A DNA stretch of 32,942 nucleotides from Deltaproteobacteria bacterium. GTDB lineage: Bacteria; Bdellovibrionota; Bacteriovoracia; Bacteriovoracales; Bacteriovoracaceae. Of the stretch, positions 23,343-31,204 are shown piece by piece; within the stretch, counting starts at the first letter, position 1, and each line of letters opens with the position of its first letter. Both the position numbers and the translations under genes were made by a program. The notes under the pieces are model-generated. The model was not told where the DNA came from, searched no databases, and saw only the letters and a program-made list of their open reading frames with translations. The DNA lies in contig SBGE01000015.1 in assembly GCA_006226755.1 (NCBI GenBank), positions 1 to 32,942 of the forward strand, read 5' to 3'.

Positions 23343-24380
23343 ATGCCAATTAAGCTCCTTTCCATTCTCCTTTTTGTCATCACAGCACTCAGTACTGGAG
23401 AGGCCAGGACCCAACAAAAATCCGTTTTTGGACCAGATGATCGGGATAGAATCACCCAAACCGGAATGGCTCCTTATCTACGCATCGGCCAGGTTGGAAA
23501 TACTTGTACAGGTTTCATGATTGGTGAAAGCCATGTTTTAACAGCTGCAAAATGTGTCTTCGATCACATCAATAATAAGTGGATTGATGGAATTTATTTC
23601 ACTCCTGCTCGCGATGAAGAACAAACGCCTTTTGGTATTAGAGATTGGGAAAAAGTTCACGTTCATCAAAACTTTGCTCAAAAAGGTCTTTCAGATTGGA
23701 ACTTTGCAGTCATCAAATTGAAAAAACCGCTAGGCCGATCGACTGGCTACTTCTCTCTACCTTCTACTGATAATTATGCCGGTCCAGTTGAGATCCCAGG
23801 CTACCCTATGGATAAACCGATAAATACCATGTGGACCTCATCGTGTTTTGCCAACACCAGATCGAATCATTTGTACTACAAATGTGATACCTATGCGGGA
23901 ATGTCCGGTGCGCCGATATTAGTTGAAACCAATGGAGGCCACACGGCCTATGGTATTCACATCAATGAAGGAATAGAGGAAAACAGTGCTCTATACCTAG
24001 GAAATTTGAAGCGTTACTATATCAACCGATGGATGACCGATAACACTCCAGGTGGAACACTTACTAACAATAATCCTCATGCCAACAATGAAATTAAATT
24101 CAACAACATCTGGCTGAAAAATAACTGTGGTCTCAATTTGAATTTCAAACTGAAATACACAGACACAGATGGTGTTCTAAGAGAGATGGAAAGTTCTCTC
24201 GCTTTCAGTGAAGAGAACTTCATGTTCAAAACTAGAACTTCTGTTTACTTTATCAAAATTGAAGATTCAGAATGGATGGAAATGAAAATCACAGACTCTC
24301 AATGGGGAAAAGTGATTGATTATCTTCCTTGTCAGTATCCGTATGACTACTGGTATGTCACACCGATATCTCCTCTCTAA
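23343..24380 (+). CDS. Exported trypsin-fold protein lacking the catalytic histidine (pseudoprotease)
   Basis: A 345-residue protein with a signal peptide (MPIKLLSILLFVITALSTGEA). The first 230 residues follow trypsin-like/V8-type serine peptidases: CTGFMIGESHVLTAAKCV, SDWNFAVIKL (D118) and YAGMSGAPIL (S188). In the first motif the catalytic histidine is lysine (K70, codon AAA at 23550-23552; the usual form is TAAHC). The Asp and Ser are kept and the frame is open, so this looks like a retained non-catalytic protein, perhaps a binding or inhibitor-type homologue. Residues 240-345 form an added beta-rich C-terminal domain I cannot identify. Its last 23 bases overlap the 3' end of the convergent phosphoesterase gene. 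Confidence 0.85.
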   Translation: MPIKLLSILLFVITALSTGEARTQQKSVFGPDDRDRITQTGMAPYLRIGQVGNTCTGFMIGESHVLTAAKCVFDHINNKWIDGIYFTPARDEEQTPFGIRDWEKVHVHQNFAQKGLSDWNFAVIKLKKPLGRSTGYFSLPSTDNYAGPVEIPGYPMDKPINTMWTSSCFANTRSNHLYYKCDTYAGMSGAPILVETNGGHTAYGIHINEGIEENSALYLGNLKRYYINRWMTDNTPGGTLTNNNPHANNEIKFNNIWLKNNCGLNLNFKLKYTDTDGVLREMESSLAFSEENFMFKTRTSVYFIKIEDSEWMEMKITDSQWGKVIDYLPCQYPYDYWYVTPISPL

Positions 24381-25434
24381 AAGGTCTCCAGTTGCCTTGC
24401 CAAACATTTAGCGCAGCACTTCTGACCGTCTGAGTTTTCGAATGAACATCTATCAAACAATACGTAAGTTTTGACACATGATCGTGAAGACCTGCATCCA
24501 TTGAAGGAATTGGGTTCCATGTTCCTGTGTTGAAATAGTATTTTCCTTCAGGAAATCGTCTCCACTCCTGAAGATGAGTATGCCCCATAACTACTGTGTG
24601 AAGATGAGGGTTACGCTTGAGGATACTCTTGGCCTTCTTCTCATAGCGAGGATAAATCGTAATTTGCTTGAGAATACTCATACTGGTTCTAAAATTCTTA
24701 TTCTGCTTTACAAAATCTTCTGTTCTCGTATTCCAAAAATATTTCAATACGACCATCAACAAACGCCAAAAGAAAAAGAAATCGTTGATCATACTCCACT
24801 TGATATAGGCACTCATTGGCCTGACTTTATCAATATGGGGTCGGTGTTTTTTTAAAATGGGAAGCACCGAGATACAAAACAAACTTCCCCAGGGAAGATT
24901 CAGAATCTTTTTGTTACAAGGTCCATCTAGAAAGTAATTTTTAGGAGGAACTGTATTAATCACCTCAAAACGGTGACCGTGTTCAATATGAACACCATCT
25001 ATATTCATATCAAAAGCAAAATTCACCTCGTTTCCTACCAACTCATTGAAATGCTTTTGCGCCCCTTCGAAGGCCATTCCAGCATCATGATTTCCAATGA
25101 CATAGGAAACTTGTTTATTCGGGGCAGACAGGAATTTTCCCAAGGCTTCGAAAAAGAGCTTATGTCCTTTGTAGATCTCATCAATAGCGCGAACGGTAAG
25201 TTCCTCATCAATGATATGAGAAAACACTCCCTCTACATCGATTTGTATCAGGTTCAAAATATCACCATTCAAGACCAGATGAACATCTGCCCAATAATGA
25301 CGTCCACTTGAAAAATATTCGCAAAATTCTTTAAAACGCTCATCCTCAAAGAAATCTTCAAGAATGTTCAATTGACCATTTTTAAGAAATTTTCCCTTAC
25401 CTAGGTGAAGATCGGAGCAAACAATGACGAGCAT
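24358..25434 (-). CDS. Calcineurin-like metallophosphoesterase
   Basis: A 358-residue cytoplasmic protein with the full set of metal-binding motifs of the family: SDLHLG (D8, H10), NGD (56-58), GNHD (114-117), EHGHRF (H152/H154) and GHTH (284-287), followed by NTGTWNP. Such enzymes use two metal ions to cleave phosphomono- or diesters. The motif order recalls LpxH-type (UDP-diacylglucosamine pyrophosphatase) enzymes, but this protein is about 110 residues longer, with a basic, aromatic insertion (about 170-260, FFFWRLLMVVLKYFW) that could be membrane-associated. It begins two bases after the diguanylate cyclase gene and is the last gene of the three-gene operon, so a role in phosphate signalling is possible but unproven. 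Confidence 0.85.
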   Translation of the reverse strand: MLVIVCSDLHLGKGKFLKNGQLNILEDFFEDERFKEFCEYFSSGRHYWADVHLVLNGDILNLIQIDVEGVFSHIIDEELTVRAIDEIYKGHKLFFEALGKFLSAPNKQVSYVIGNHDAGMAFEGAQKHFNELVGNEVNFAFDMNIDGVHIEHGHRFEVINTVPPKNYFLDGPCNKKILNLPWGSLFCISVLPILKKHRPHIDKVRPMSAYIKWSMINDFFFFWRLLMVVLKYFWNTRTEDFVKQNKNFRTSMSILKQITIYPRYEKKAKSILKRNPHLHTVVMGHTHLQEWRRFPEGKYYFNTGTWNPIPSMDAGLHDHVSKLTYCLIDVHSKTQTVRSAALNVWQGNWRPFREEISV

Positions 25435-25436
25435 AA

Positions 25437-26459
25437 TTAGGCCTGTTTATCTTTTTTTTTAGGATCCAGAACCTCATCGGCCGGAGAAACTTTTCCACGT
25501 CCGGTGTTTTTTGCTTCATACATCATCTTATCTGCAATTTCGAGGATATCTTGTCTGGTGCTGGCATGCTCCGGAAAGGTCGCCACACCAATGGAAACGG
25601 TAATCTTTTTTTCTTCACCAGTCTTGTGGACAGTAAAATGATTATTTTTCACATTTTTAAGAATTCTTTCACCTACAATTTTCCCAGTCTCAATTCCTTC
25701 ATCTGGAAGAATAATCACAAACTCATCTCCACCGTAACGATAAAGAAAGTCTGATGTTCTAACTGTCTCATGAATGACATCGGCGACATCTTTTAGAAGT
25801 TGTGTTCCAACGATATGCCCATGTCCATCGTTGACTGACTTGAAGTGATCAATATCAACAAATAGAACACAGAAATGTTGTTTAAAATCTTCAAAATTCT
25901 GAATACAGGTATCCAAGTCTTTCATCAGTCGTCTTTGATTATAAAGCCCTGTCACATCATCTTTATAGATGAGATCCTGCGCCTGCTCAAAGGCCTGCCA
26001 TTTCTGGAACATGACATGAGTATTTTGAATAAAACGGGAGAGATAATTCATAATCTCTACAGGAATATCTTTTTCAACTTTCCACAAGCAAAAGAAAAAC
26101 TGTTTTTCACGAAGACCAATTCTTGCGCTGTAGTAACTCGCTTTTCCACTCTTATAGACTTCCCAACTTTCAAGGTTCGTATTTTGTTTTTCAAGCAGTT
26201 CAAGAACCTCATCCACTTCATCTGAAGAATAATTATCCGGAATGGCATTTTTATTCCAGTGAAGACGACACTTCTCTTTATTTTTTCCTGAAAGATTTTT
26301 TGAATACACAAGCAGAGGGTGAGTTTCAAACTCTTCTTGAAGAAGTTTATCTACTCCTTCATAGAGCTTTCGGATTTCATCCACATGATTGTACCCGGAA
26401 ACCAGGTCCAACATGGACTGAAAGCCCTTGATTAATGTATCACTCTTCTTTCCTGCCAT
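25437..26459 (-). CDS. Diguanylate cyclase (GGDEF)
   Basis: A 340-residue soluble protein. Residues 165-325 form a GGDEF domain that makes cyclic di-GMP from two GTP: DDVTGLYNQR (168-177), LFVDIDHFKSVND, the intact signature YGGDEF (242-247), and an inhibitory I-site RTSD (234-237) five residues before it, so product feedback is expected. The N-terminal 150 residues are a sensor-like region with no family I can name; the pattern SWEVYKSGKASYYSARIGLREKQFFFCLW is reminiscent of a GAF fold. There is no membrane segment. Its start overlaps the stop of the pseudo-receiver gene by one base (TAATG), coupling the two. Confidence 0.93.
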   Translation of the reverse strand: MAGKKSDTLIKGFQSMLDLVSGYNHVDEIRKLYEGVDKLLQEEFETHPLLVYSKNLSGKNKEKCRLHWNKNAIPDNYSSDEVDEVLELLEKQNTNLESWEVYKSGKASYYSARIGLREKQFFFCLWKVEKDIPVEIMNYLSRFIQNTHVMFQKWQAFEQAQDLIYKDDVTGLYNQRRLMKDLDTCIQNFEDFKQHFCVLFVDIDHFKSVNDGHGHIVGTQLLKDVADVIHETVRTSDFLYRYGGDEFVIILPDEGIETGKIVGERILKNVKNNHFTVHKTGEEKKITVSIGVATFPEHASTRQDILEIADKMMYEAKNTGRGKVSPADEVLDPKKKDKQA

Positions 26460-29239
26460 TAAACCTTCTTGATTTTTTCAATCAATTCTTCATCGAGTTC
26501 TAGATCATCCTCTAGTACTTGAATGGATCCTCTAAGTGTCTTCATGATCTTGGCCAGTTTCTCTTCAACCTTGACTTTATCTTCTCTGGCCTTGGTCTCC
26601 TTAATCGCCGAATTTTCCATATTGAACTCGAGTTGGTCAATCTTTCGTTTCAATTCGAGAATTTTCATATCACGACTTCTCACTTGTGACTCGCTGTCCA
26701 TTGTCACTAACTCAAGTTGACTTTCAAGTTCCTTCTCTCTTTGCTTCACCTGGTTAAAATCGATTCTGACTTTTTGACTGAGTCTGTCGAATTCTTTTTG
26801 CATCTGGCGACTTTTCTCTTCCGAGATCGCCTTTTTCTCATCCGCCAAACGAATGCGATACTGCATTTCTTCAATTTCATCCTGATGACGCTTCTTCACG
26901 ATGGTAAGTTCGATCTTTACTTCATCAAGCTCTGCCTTGAGACCGAGGTTTTCTTGGTCAACCAGTTTTTTCTCAGTTTTAAGATCATTGATATCTTTAA
27001 GCAGTCCATCTCTTTCTTCACGAAGTTGTCTGATAGTGGCCTGTAGCCTCATCAACTCATCTTCATTATAGGCACTCGCCACCCTTCTTTCAGGAGGAGT
27101 GATCTCAATTGTTTCATCTGAACTGGCCGGGGTGAAAGTTGCAACTTCTGCTCTTTGAGGAATATGAGCAACCATAGTTGGTTGAGTGGCGTCTTCATCA
27201 ACTCCTGAAGAAACCAACGTTTCAGTAGCATCTCCAGTATGATCATCATCTTCTTCAGAGGCACCCAGCAAGGTTTCTGTCATGCCATCTTCTTCCTCTT
27301 CACCGAGAGAGAATCCAAGTTCTTCATCCTCATCATCTTCTTCAATCAGGGAAGCCAGATCGACATCTTCAGATTCATCAGCAGACAAATCTTCCGGAAC
27401 TCTAGCTGCATCCAAGGCCTCTTTTGTTGCTCCGTCATTTGAAAAGAGCATGGTGGCAACAGTGGCCTCGTCGTCTATTCCTTCATCGTCATCTGCACCA
27501 GCTCCAAAATCGAGGACTTCATCTGTTTCTTCAGCACTCTCTAAAGAAGCGACTTCTGCCGTTTCTTCTTCATCCATGGCGTCAAGATCCATATCTCCCA
27601 TCAAATCATCATCGACATCAGAAACATCAACGTCATCATCCAGTTCCATTGCATCCAAATCAAAGTCATCTCCATCGTCAACTGCAGCATTGGCAGCTTG
27701 AACTTCTGCATCACTTAAATCGAGATCCATATCATCGCCAAGATCGAGTTCATCATCTATTGTAGAATCAGCTGACATCTCATCATCACCACCGCTGAGA
27801 TCTAGCTCATCATCGTCATCTCCAAAGTCTAAATCTTCTGAAGGCGAAGGTGCTGCAGACAATTCTTCATCATCATCTTCTTCTCCGAACTCGAGTTCCG
27901 CCACGGCCTCAGAATCGGACTCCCCTTCCTCATCATCACTGCCATCAATGGAAAACCCTAATTCATCTGAATCATCTTCAGAGTCATCTTGTTCCTCGAG
28001 AGTATCAAATTGCATTCCACCTGATGATTCTTCTGCTTCATCAGCATCATCATCTGAAGGAATGTTGAAGTCGAGGATATCGTCTTCATCATCACGGTCA
28101 GTCATATTAACCTCACTGTTTTGGGGAGAATCTTGTTCGGGTTCTTGAATATTAATTTCTTCGGCCGAAGAATCATCATCGGCCAACATTTCTGCAACTT
28201 CAAATTCACCTGTCGCTTCGTCTGTCACCATAGGCTCAGGAGCAACAATATCTTGCTTAGTACTTTCTTCCAGATATTCATCATCTGAAAGATCCATCTC
28301 AGGAGAAGAGATTTCTTCTACCGAAGGCTCTTCATCATCTCCTCCAAAATCGAGAGAGATGGCCGCAACATCAGCTTCATTGGTACTTTCTTCAAAGTCA
28401 TCATCATCGTCTCTTTCAGGAGTAGGTTCAGAAATTTCAAAATCAGGGAGTCCACCAGCTCCTTCACTGAACACACGGTCGAACTTTGCCTGAATTTTTT
28501 CATTTAGTTCACTTTCGTAAGTCACTTTCCAGTTTTCGTTGAGCACACCATGCTTTTCCAAAACTTTGGTTTCTTCATGAGAAAGCTTTACCGGCTCATC
28601 TGGAGCATCTTGAATATCGGTAGCAGTTTTCTGATCTCCATCTACTTCTTCATCATCTCCAGAGCCAAATTGAAGAATATTGTCCATATCTTCATCGTCA
28701 TCTGAATCACCAGAATCTCCTGGCTTTGGCATCTGCATTGGAGCAGCTTCAAAAACTTCATCATCATCTTCTTCAAAATCAGAATCAGATGCACCGCTGA
28801 GATCTGAGCGCACGCCAACAAAAGTCAGTTCAGCTTCTTCAACAGCTTTATCTCCTTCATTGAGAAGATTGTTTTCTTCGACGTAGTCAGCAATTTCAAA
28901 ATTATTTACAAGAGAAGCAACCAGCTTTCCTGTTAAAGGCTTTTTAATATAACCGTAAGCCGAGACTTCTGAGAGTTGATGTTTCTTTAATTCTTTGACT
29001 GAGGCCTTGGCCGTGATGATGATTCGAATCACCGACGTGTCTTCATAAAGTGTTGAGTTGACGAATTCGGCTTCTGATTTATTCCCATCGAGATCGATAA
29101 AGAGCAGAATCTTTTCATCAGAGGAATTGACGCAATCCTGCACTTCATCCAAGCTGGATGCCATCGTGACTTCGATCCCCTCTAGTAGGGACCCAATTTC
29201 AGCCACTTCGGGGTCTGTGGAGTAAAAGCAAATTCTCAT
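26459..29239 (-). CDS. Pseudo-receiver / acidic linker / coiled-coil protein (FrzS/AglZ-like layout)
   Basis: A 926-residue protein in three parts. Residues 1-120 form a CheY-like receiver: D49 (LLFIDLDG), T76 (IIITAKA) and K100-P101 (GYIKKP) fit, but the acidic pair after strand 1 is replaced by Ser-Thr (FYSTDPE), so it is probably a pseudo-receiver that does not phosphorylate normally. Residues 150-700 are extremely rich in Asp, Glu and Ser, likely disordered, with repeated short motifs of LDFG type. Residues 720-926 form a long coiled coil (for example IRQLREERDGLLKDINDLK). The layout matches the myxobacterial polarity proteins FrzS and AglZ (pseudo-receiver plus coiled coil) better than an ordinary response regulator. 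It heads an operon with a diguanylate cyclase and a phosphoesterase, so a polar hub linked to c-di-GMP is a reasonable inference. Confidence 0.85.
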   Translation of the reverse strand: MRICFYSTDPEVAEIGSLLEGIEVTMASSLDEVQDCVNSSDEKILLFIDLDGNKSEAEFVNSTLYEDTSVIRIIITAKASVKELKKHQLSEVSAYGYIKKPLTGKLVASLVNNFEIADYVEENNLLNEGDKAVEEAELTFVGVRSDLSGASDSDFEEDDDEVFEAAPMQMPKPGDSGDSDDDEDMDNILQFGSGDDEEVDGDQKTATDIQDAPDEPVKLSHEETKVLEKHGVLNENWKVTYESELNEKIQAKFDRVFSEGAGGLPDFEISEPTPERDDDDDFEESTNEADVAAISLDFGGDDEEPSVEEISSPEMDLSDDEYLEESTKQDIVAPEPMVTDEATGEFEVAEMLADDDSSAEEINIQEPEQDSPQNSEVNMTDRDDEDDILDFNIPSDDDADEAEESSGGMQFDTLEEQDDSEDDSDELGFSIDGSDDEEGESDSEAVAELEFGEEDDDEELSAAPSPSEDLDFGDDDDELDLSGGDDEMSADSTIDDELDLGDDMDLDLSDAEVQAANAAVDDGDDFDLDAMELDDDVDVSDVDDDLMGDMDLDAMDEEETAEVASLESAEETDEVLDFGAGADDDEGIDDEATVATMLFSNDGATKEALDAARVPEDLSADESEDVDLASLIEEDDEDEELGFSLGEEEEDGMTETLLGASEEDDDHTGDATETLVSSGVDEDATQPTMVAHIPQRAEVATFTPASSDETIEITPPERRVASAYNEDELMRLQATIRQLREERDGLLKDINDLKTEKKLVDQENLGLKAELDEVKIELTIVKKRHQDEIEEMQYRIRLADEKKAISEEKSRQMQKEFDRLSQKVRIDFNQVKQREKELESQLELVTMDSESQVRSRDMKILELKRKIDQLEFNMENSAIKETKAREDKVKVEEKLAKIMKTLRGSIQVLEDDLELDEELIEKIKKV

Positions 29240-29327
29240 TCTCTTCTCGTAGCTTAAGTCTATGATATCATTGTGCAGTTAAAGTACAATTCAAGGAAAA
29301 TCATGACCCTACGATAAGTAATATCGG

Positions 29328-29356
29328 TTGATTCTTTAGTGGTGCTTCATTAAAAT
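29328..29356 (+). promoter_or_regulatory. Candidate sigma70-type promoter of the bactofilin operon
   Basis: TTGATT (29328-29333) and TAAAAT (29351-29356) are 17 bases apart, matching the consensus at four and five of six positions. Transcription would start near 29363, 47 bases before the ATG of the first gene. The ribosome site of that gene is weak. Confidence 0.5.
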
Positions 29357-29409
29357 TATTACTGACTTAATCAATCGTAGAAATTGCCTACTTCAACAAA
29401 GATTGTTTT

Positions 29410-30450
29410 ATGGCTTATCGATTTACTCAAATGCTTCTTGCCCTCGTCTTCACGTTTACTGCAAACGCGAATGAGTTTTATCCAGAGAACTTGATTCAAC
29501 TGGATAGTTATTTTACTCATCACGTTTTGGTAGCGGAGAAGCTGACACACAAGCTCTACCTTTTTGAAAATAAAGACGGACTTCCTTCCTTGGTTAAGAC
29601 CTATCAAATGGCGACCGGAAAGAAATCTGGAGACAAGGTTTTCCAAGGTGACCACAGAACACCTGAAGGTGTTTACCAGTTCATCGATTTTCTTACTCAT
29701 GAAGATCTTCTCAAAAGACACGGCAAGCAAGGTGAAATTTACGGAGTGGGTGCATTCGTCATGAACTACCCTAACCCGATGGATGCACGCGATGGAAAAA
29801 CAGGCGGCGGAATCTGGCTTCACTCAACAAATGATGAAACTCGTATCGACAAAGGTCTTGATTCCAGAGGTTGTATTGTTTCTGCCAATAAAGATCTCAT
29901 CGATATCTCAAAATACATTGAACTCGATCGGACCAAGGTGGTTGTTGTTCATGAGCTCAACTGGTTGTCCAAAGAAACCTACCTGAGTCGTAAAAAAGAA
30001 ATTCTCGACGGTCTTGAAACCTGGAGAGCTTCTTGGGAAAAAGAAGATATCAAAGGCTACATTGAAGCCTATCACTCTAAAGAATTCCGAGATGACCGCC
30101 ATGGTGGGCTCGAAAACTTCCGTACTTATAAAAAGAATGTTTTTTGGGGCGAAGGAACTCCTGAAGTAGGCGTTTCCAATGTCAGCATCCTCGCAGGTGC
30201 CGACTATGTCCTGATCAGCTTTCTCCAGGATTACAAGTCAACTACGATTCAAGATATTGGTGTGAAAAAACTCTATCTCAAACGGAATGAGTGGCACCAA
30301 TGGAAAATCGTATACGAAGGTTGGACCAAGCAAGGAATCAGCGAAGAAGCCGACACACGAGTGGCCTTCAAGCCATCACTTCGTTTTTTCAAATCAGGTC
30401 AACCTGATCAGATCATGACTGTTCCCATCAACCAGAAGGAAAACAACTAA
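29410..30450 (+). CDS. L,D-transpeptidase-fold wall enzyme with NTF2-like tail (Csd6/Bd1075-like)
   Basis: A 346-residue protein with a signal peptide (MAYRFTQMLLALVFTFTANA). Residues 35-180 are a YkuD domain: HVLVAEKLTHKLYLFE, KVFQGDHRTPEGVYQF, and the catalytic GIWLHST (H138) and SRGCIV (C155). Residues 195-320 resemble an NTF2/SnoaL-like domain (WRASWEKEDIKGYIEAYHSKEF; WKIVYEGWT). This combination is that of Helicobacter Csd6 and Bdellovibrio Bd1075, which act as LD-carboxypeptidases trimming tetrapeptides to tripeptides and bending or twisting the cell. It is followed after three bases by a membrane coiled-coil gene and then a bactofilin, which strongly supports a cell-shape role. Cross-linking activity is the alternative. 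Confidence 0.9.
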   Translation: MAYRFTQMLLALVFTFTANANEFYPENLIQLDSYFTHHVLVAEKLTHKLYLFENKDGLPSLVKTYQMATGKKSGDKVFQGDHRTPEGVYQFIDFLTHEDLLKRHGKQGEIYGVGAFVMNYPNPMDARDGKTGGGIWLHSTNDETRIDKGLDSRGCIVSANKDLIDISKYIELDRTKVVVVHELNWLSKETYLSRKKEILDGLETWRASWEKEDIKGYIEAYHSKEFRDDRHGGLENFRTYKKNVFWGEGTPEVGVSNVSILAGADYVLISFLQDYKSTTIQDIGVKKLYLKRNEWHQWKIVYEGWTKQGISEEADTRVAFKPSLRFFKSGQPDQIMTVPINQKENN

Positions 30451-30453
30451 GAA

Positions 30454-31194
30454 ATGGAAACAAGGACAAGTTCCAAGAAGCTCGGCTTTCTCGTCTATGA
30501 AGCCGAAAATGCTCCTCGATATTACGAAATTAAAAAAAGCCTCTTGAAGTTCATTATTTATGGATTGCCTTTGACGACTCTGGTTCTTCTAGCAGTCGTT
30601 CTTATGGGTTCTGTCTACTTTGAGCAAATCTCAGAACGAGCAAAGAGAAAAGAGCCTGTGATCATCAAAGAACTTCGTGACAATGTCTCTGACCTTGAGA
30701 ATAGATTGGCCGAGGCTCAAGTTCTGACCAAGAATCTTGAAGATAGATTGGCCAAGGGAGATACCTCGACGGACATCATCAGAAATACAATGGGACTCTT
30801 CCTTCCTGTCCCAGGCATGCAGGACCTCACTCGTACACCTAACCTTGCCGTAGAAAATATTGAACCGGTGATCAGCGGAGACAGAATCCAACTGAAGTTC
30901 AATATCATCAACCAAACCAAGGACAATCAAAAACTTGCTGGCTACATTTTTGTGATGATGAAACATGCTGGAAAAATCCACGTCTTCCCTGAAAACAGCA
31001 TTGAAGAGAGTGAATTCAAAATCAAATTCAACTCCGGTGAATCATTTGCGACTCAACGTTTTCGTCCGGTGGATAATGTTTTCTTCCCTTACAAGTCAGG
31101 AAACATTGAAGATTTCCTTTTTAAAGTTTTGATCTTTTCAAGAACTGGTGACCTACTCTACAAGCAGCTGGTCAGCAAAAAAATGGCCCAATAA
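30454..31194 (+). CDS. Single-pass membrane coiled-coil protein of the bactofilin operon
   Basis: A 246-residue protein. A basic cytoplasmic N-terminus of about 30 residues (SSKKLGFLVYEAENAPRYYEIKK in part) leads to one membrane helix (about 33-54, FIIYGLPLTTLVLLAVVLMG), then a coiled coil (about 62-98, RDNVSDLENRLAEAQVLTKNLEDRLAK) and a periplasmic beta-rich domain of about 130 residues. No catalytic motif is visible. It lies three bases after the wall-enzyme gene and ten before the bactofilin start. By position and topology it could link the cytoplasmic bactofilin to the periplasmic enzyme, as Csd5 or Csd7 do in Helicobacter; no sequence relationship to these is claimed. Confidence 0.82.
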   Translation: METRTSSKKLGFLVYEAENAPRYYEIKKSLLKFIIYGLPLTTLVLLAVVLMGSVYFEQISERAKRKEPVIIKELRDNVSDLENRLAEAQVLTKNLEDRLAKGDTSTDIIRNTMGLFLPVPGMQDLTRTPNLAVENIEPVISGDRIQLKFNIINQTKDNQKLAGYIFVMMKHAGKIHVFPENSIEESEFKIKFNSGESFATQRFRPVDNVFFPYKSGNIEDFLFKVLIFSRTGDLLYKQLVSKKMAQ

Positions 31195-31204
31195 GGATAA
31201 TGTG

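Noticed and set aside
27282-27701. Serine-rich open frame on the plus strand
   Set aside because: It is the complement of the Asp/Glu-rich codons of the 926-residue acidic protein; it has no ribosome site and is pure low-complexity sequence.
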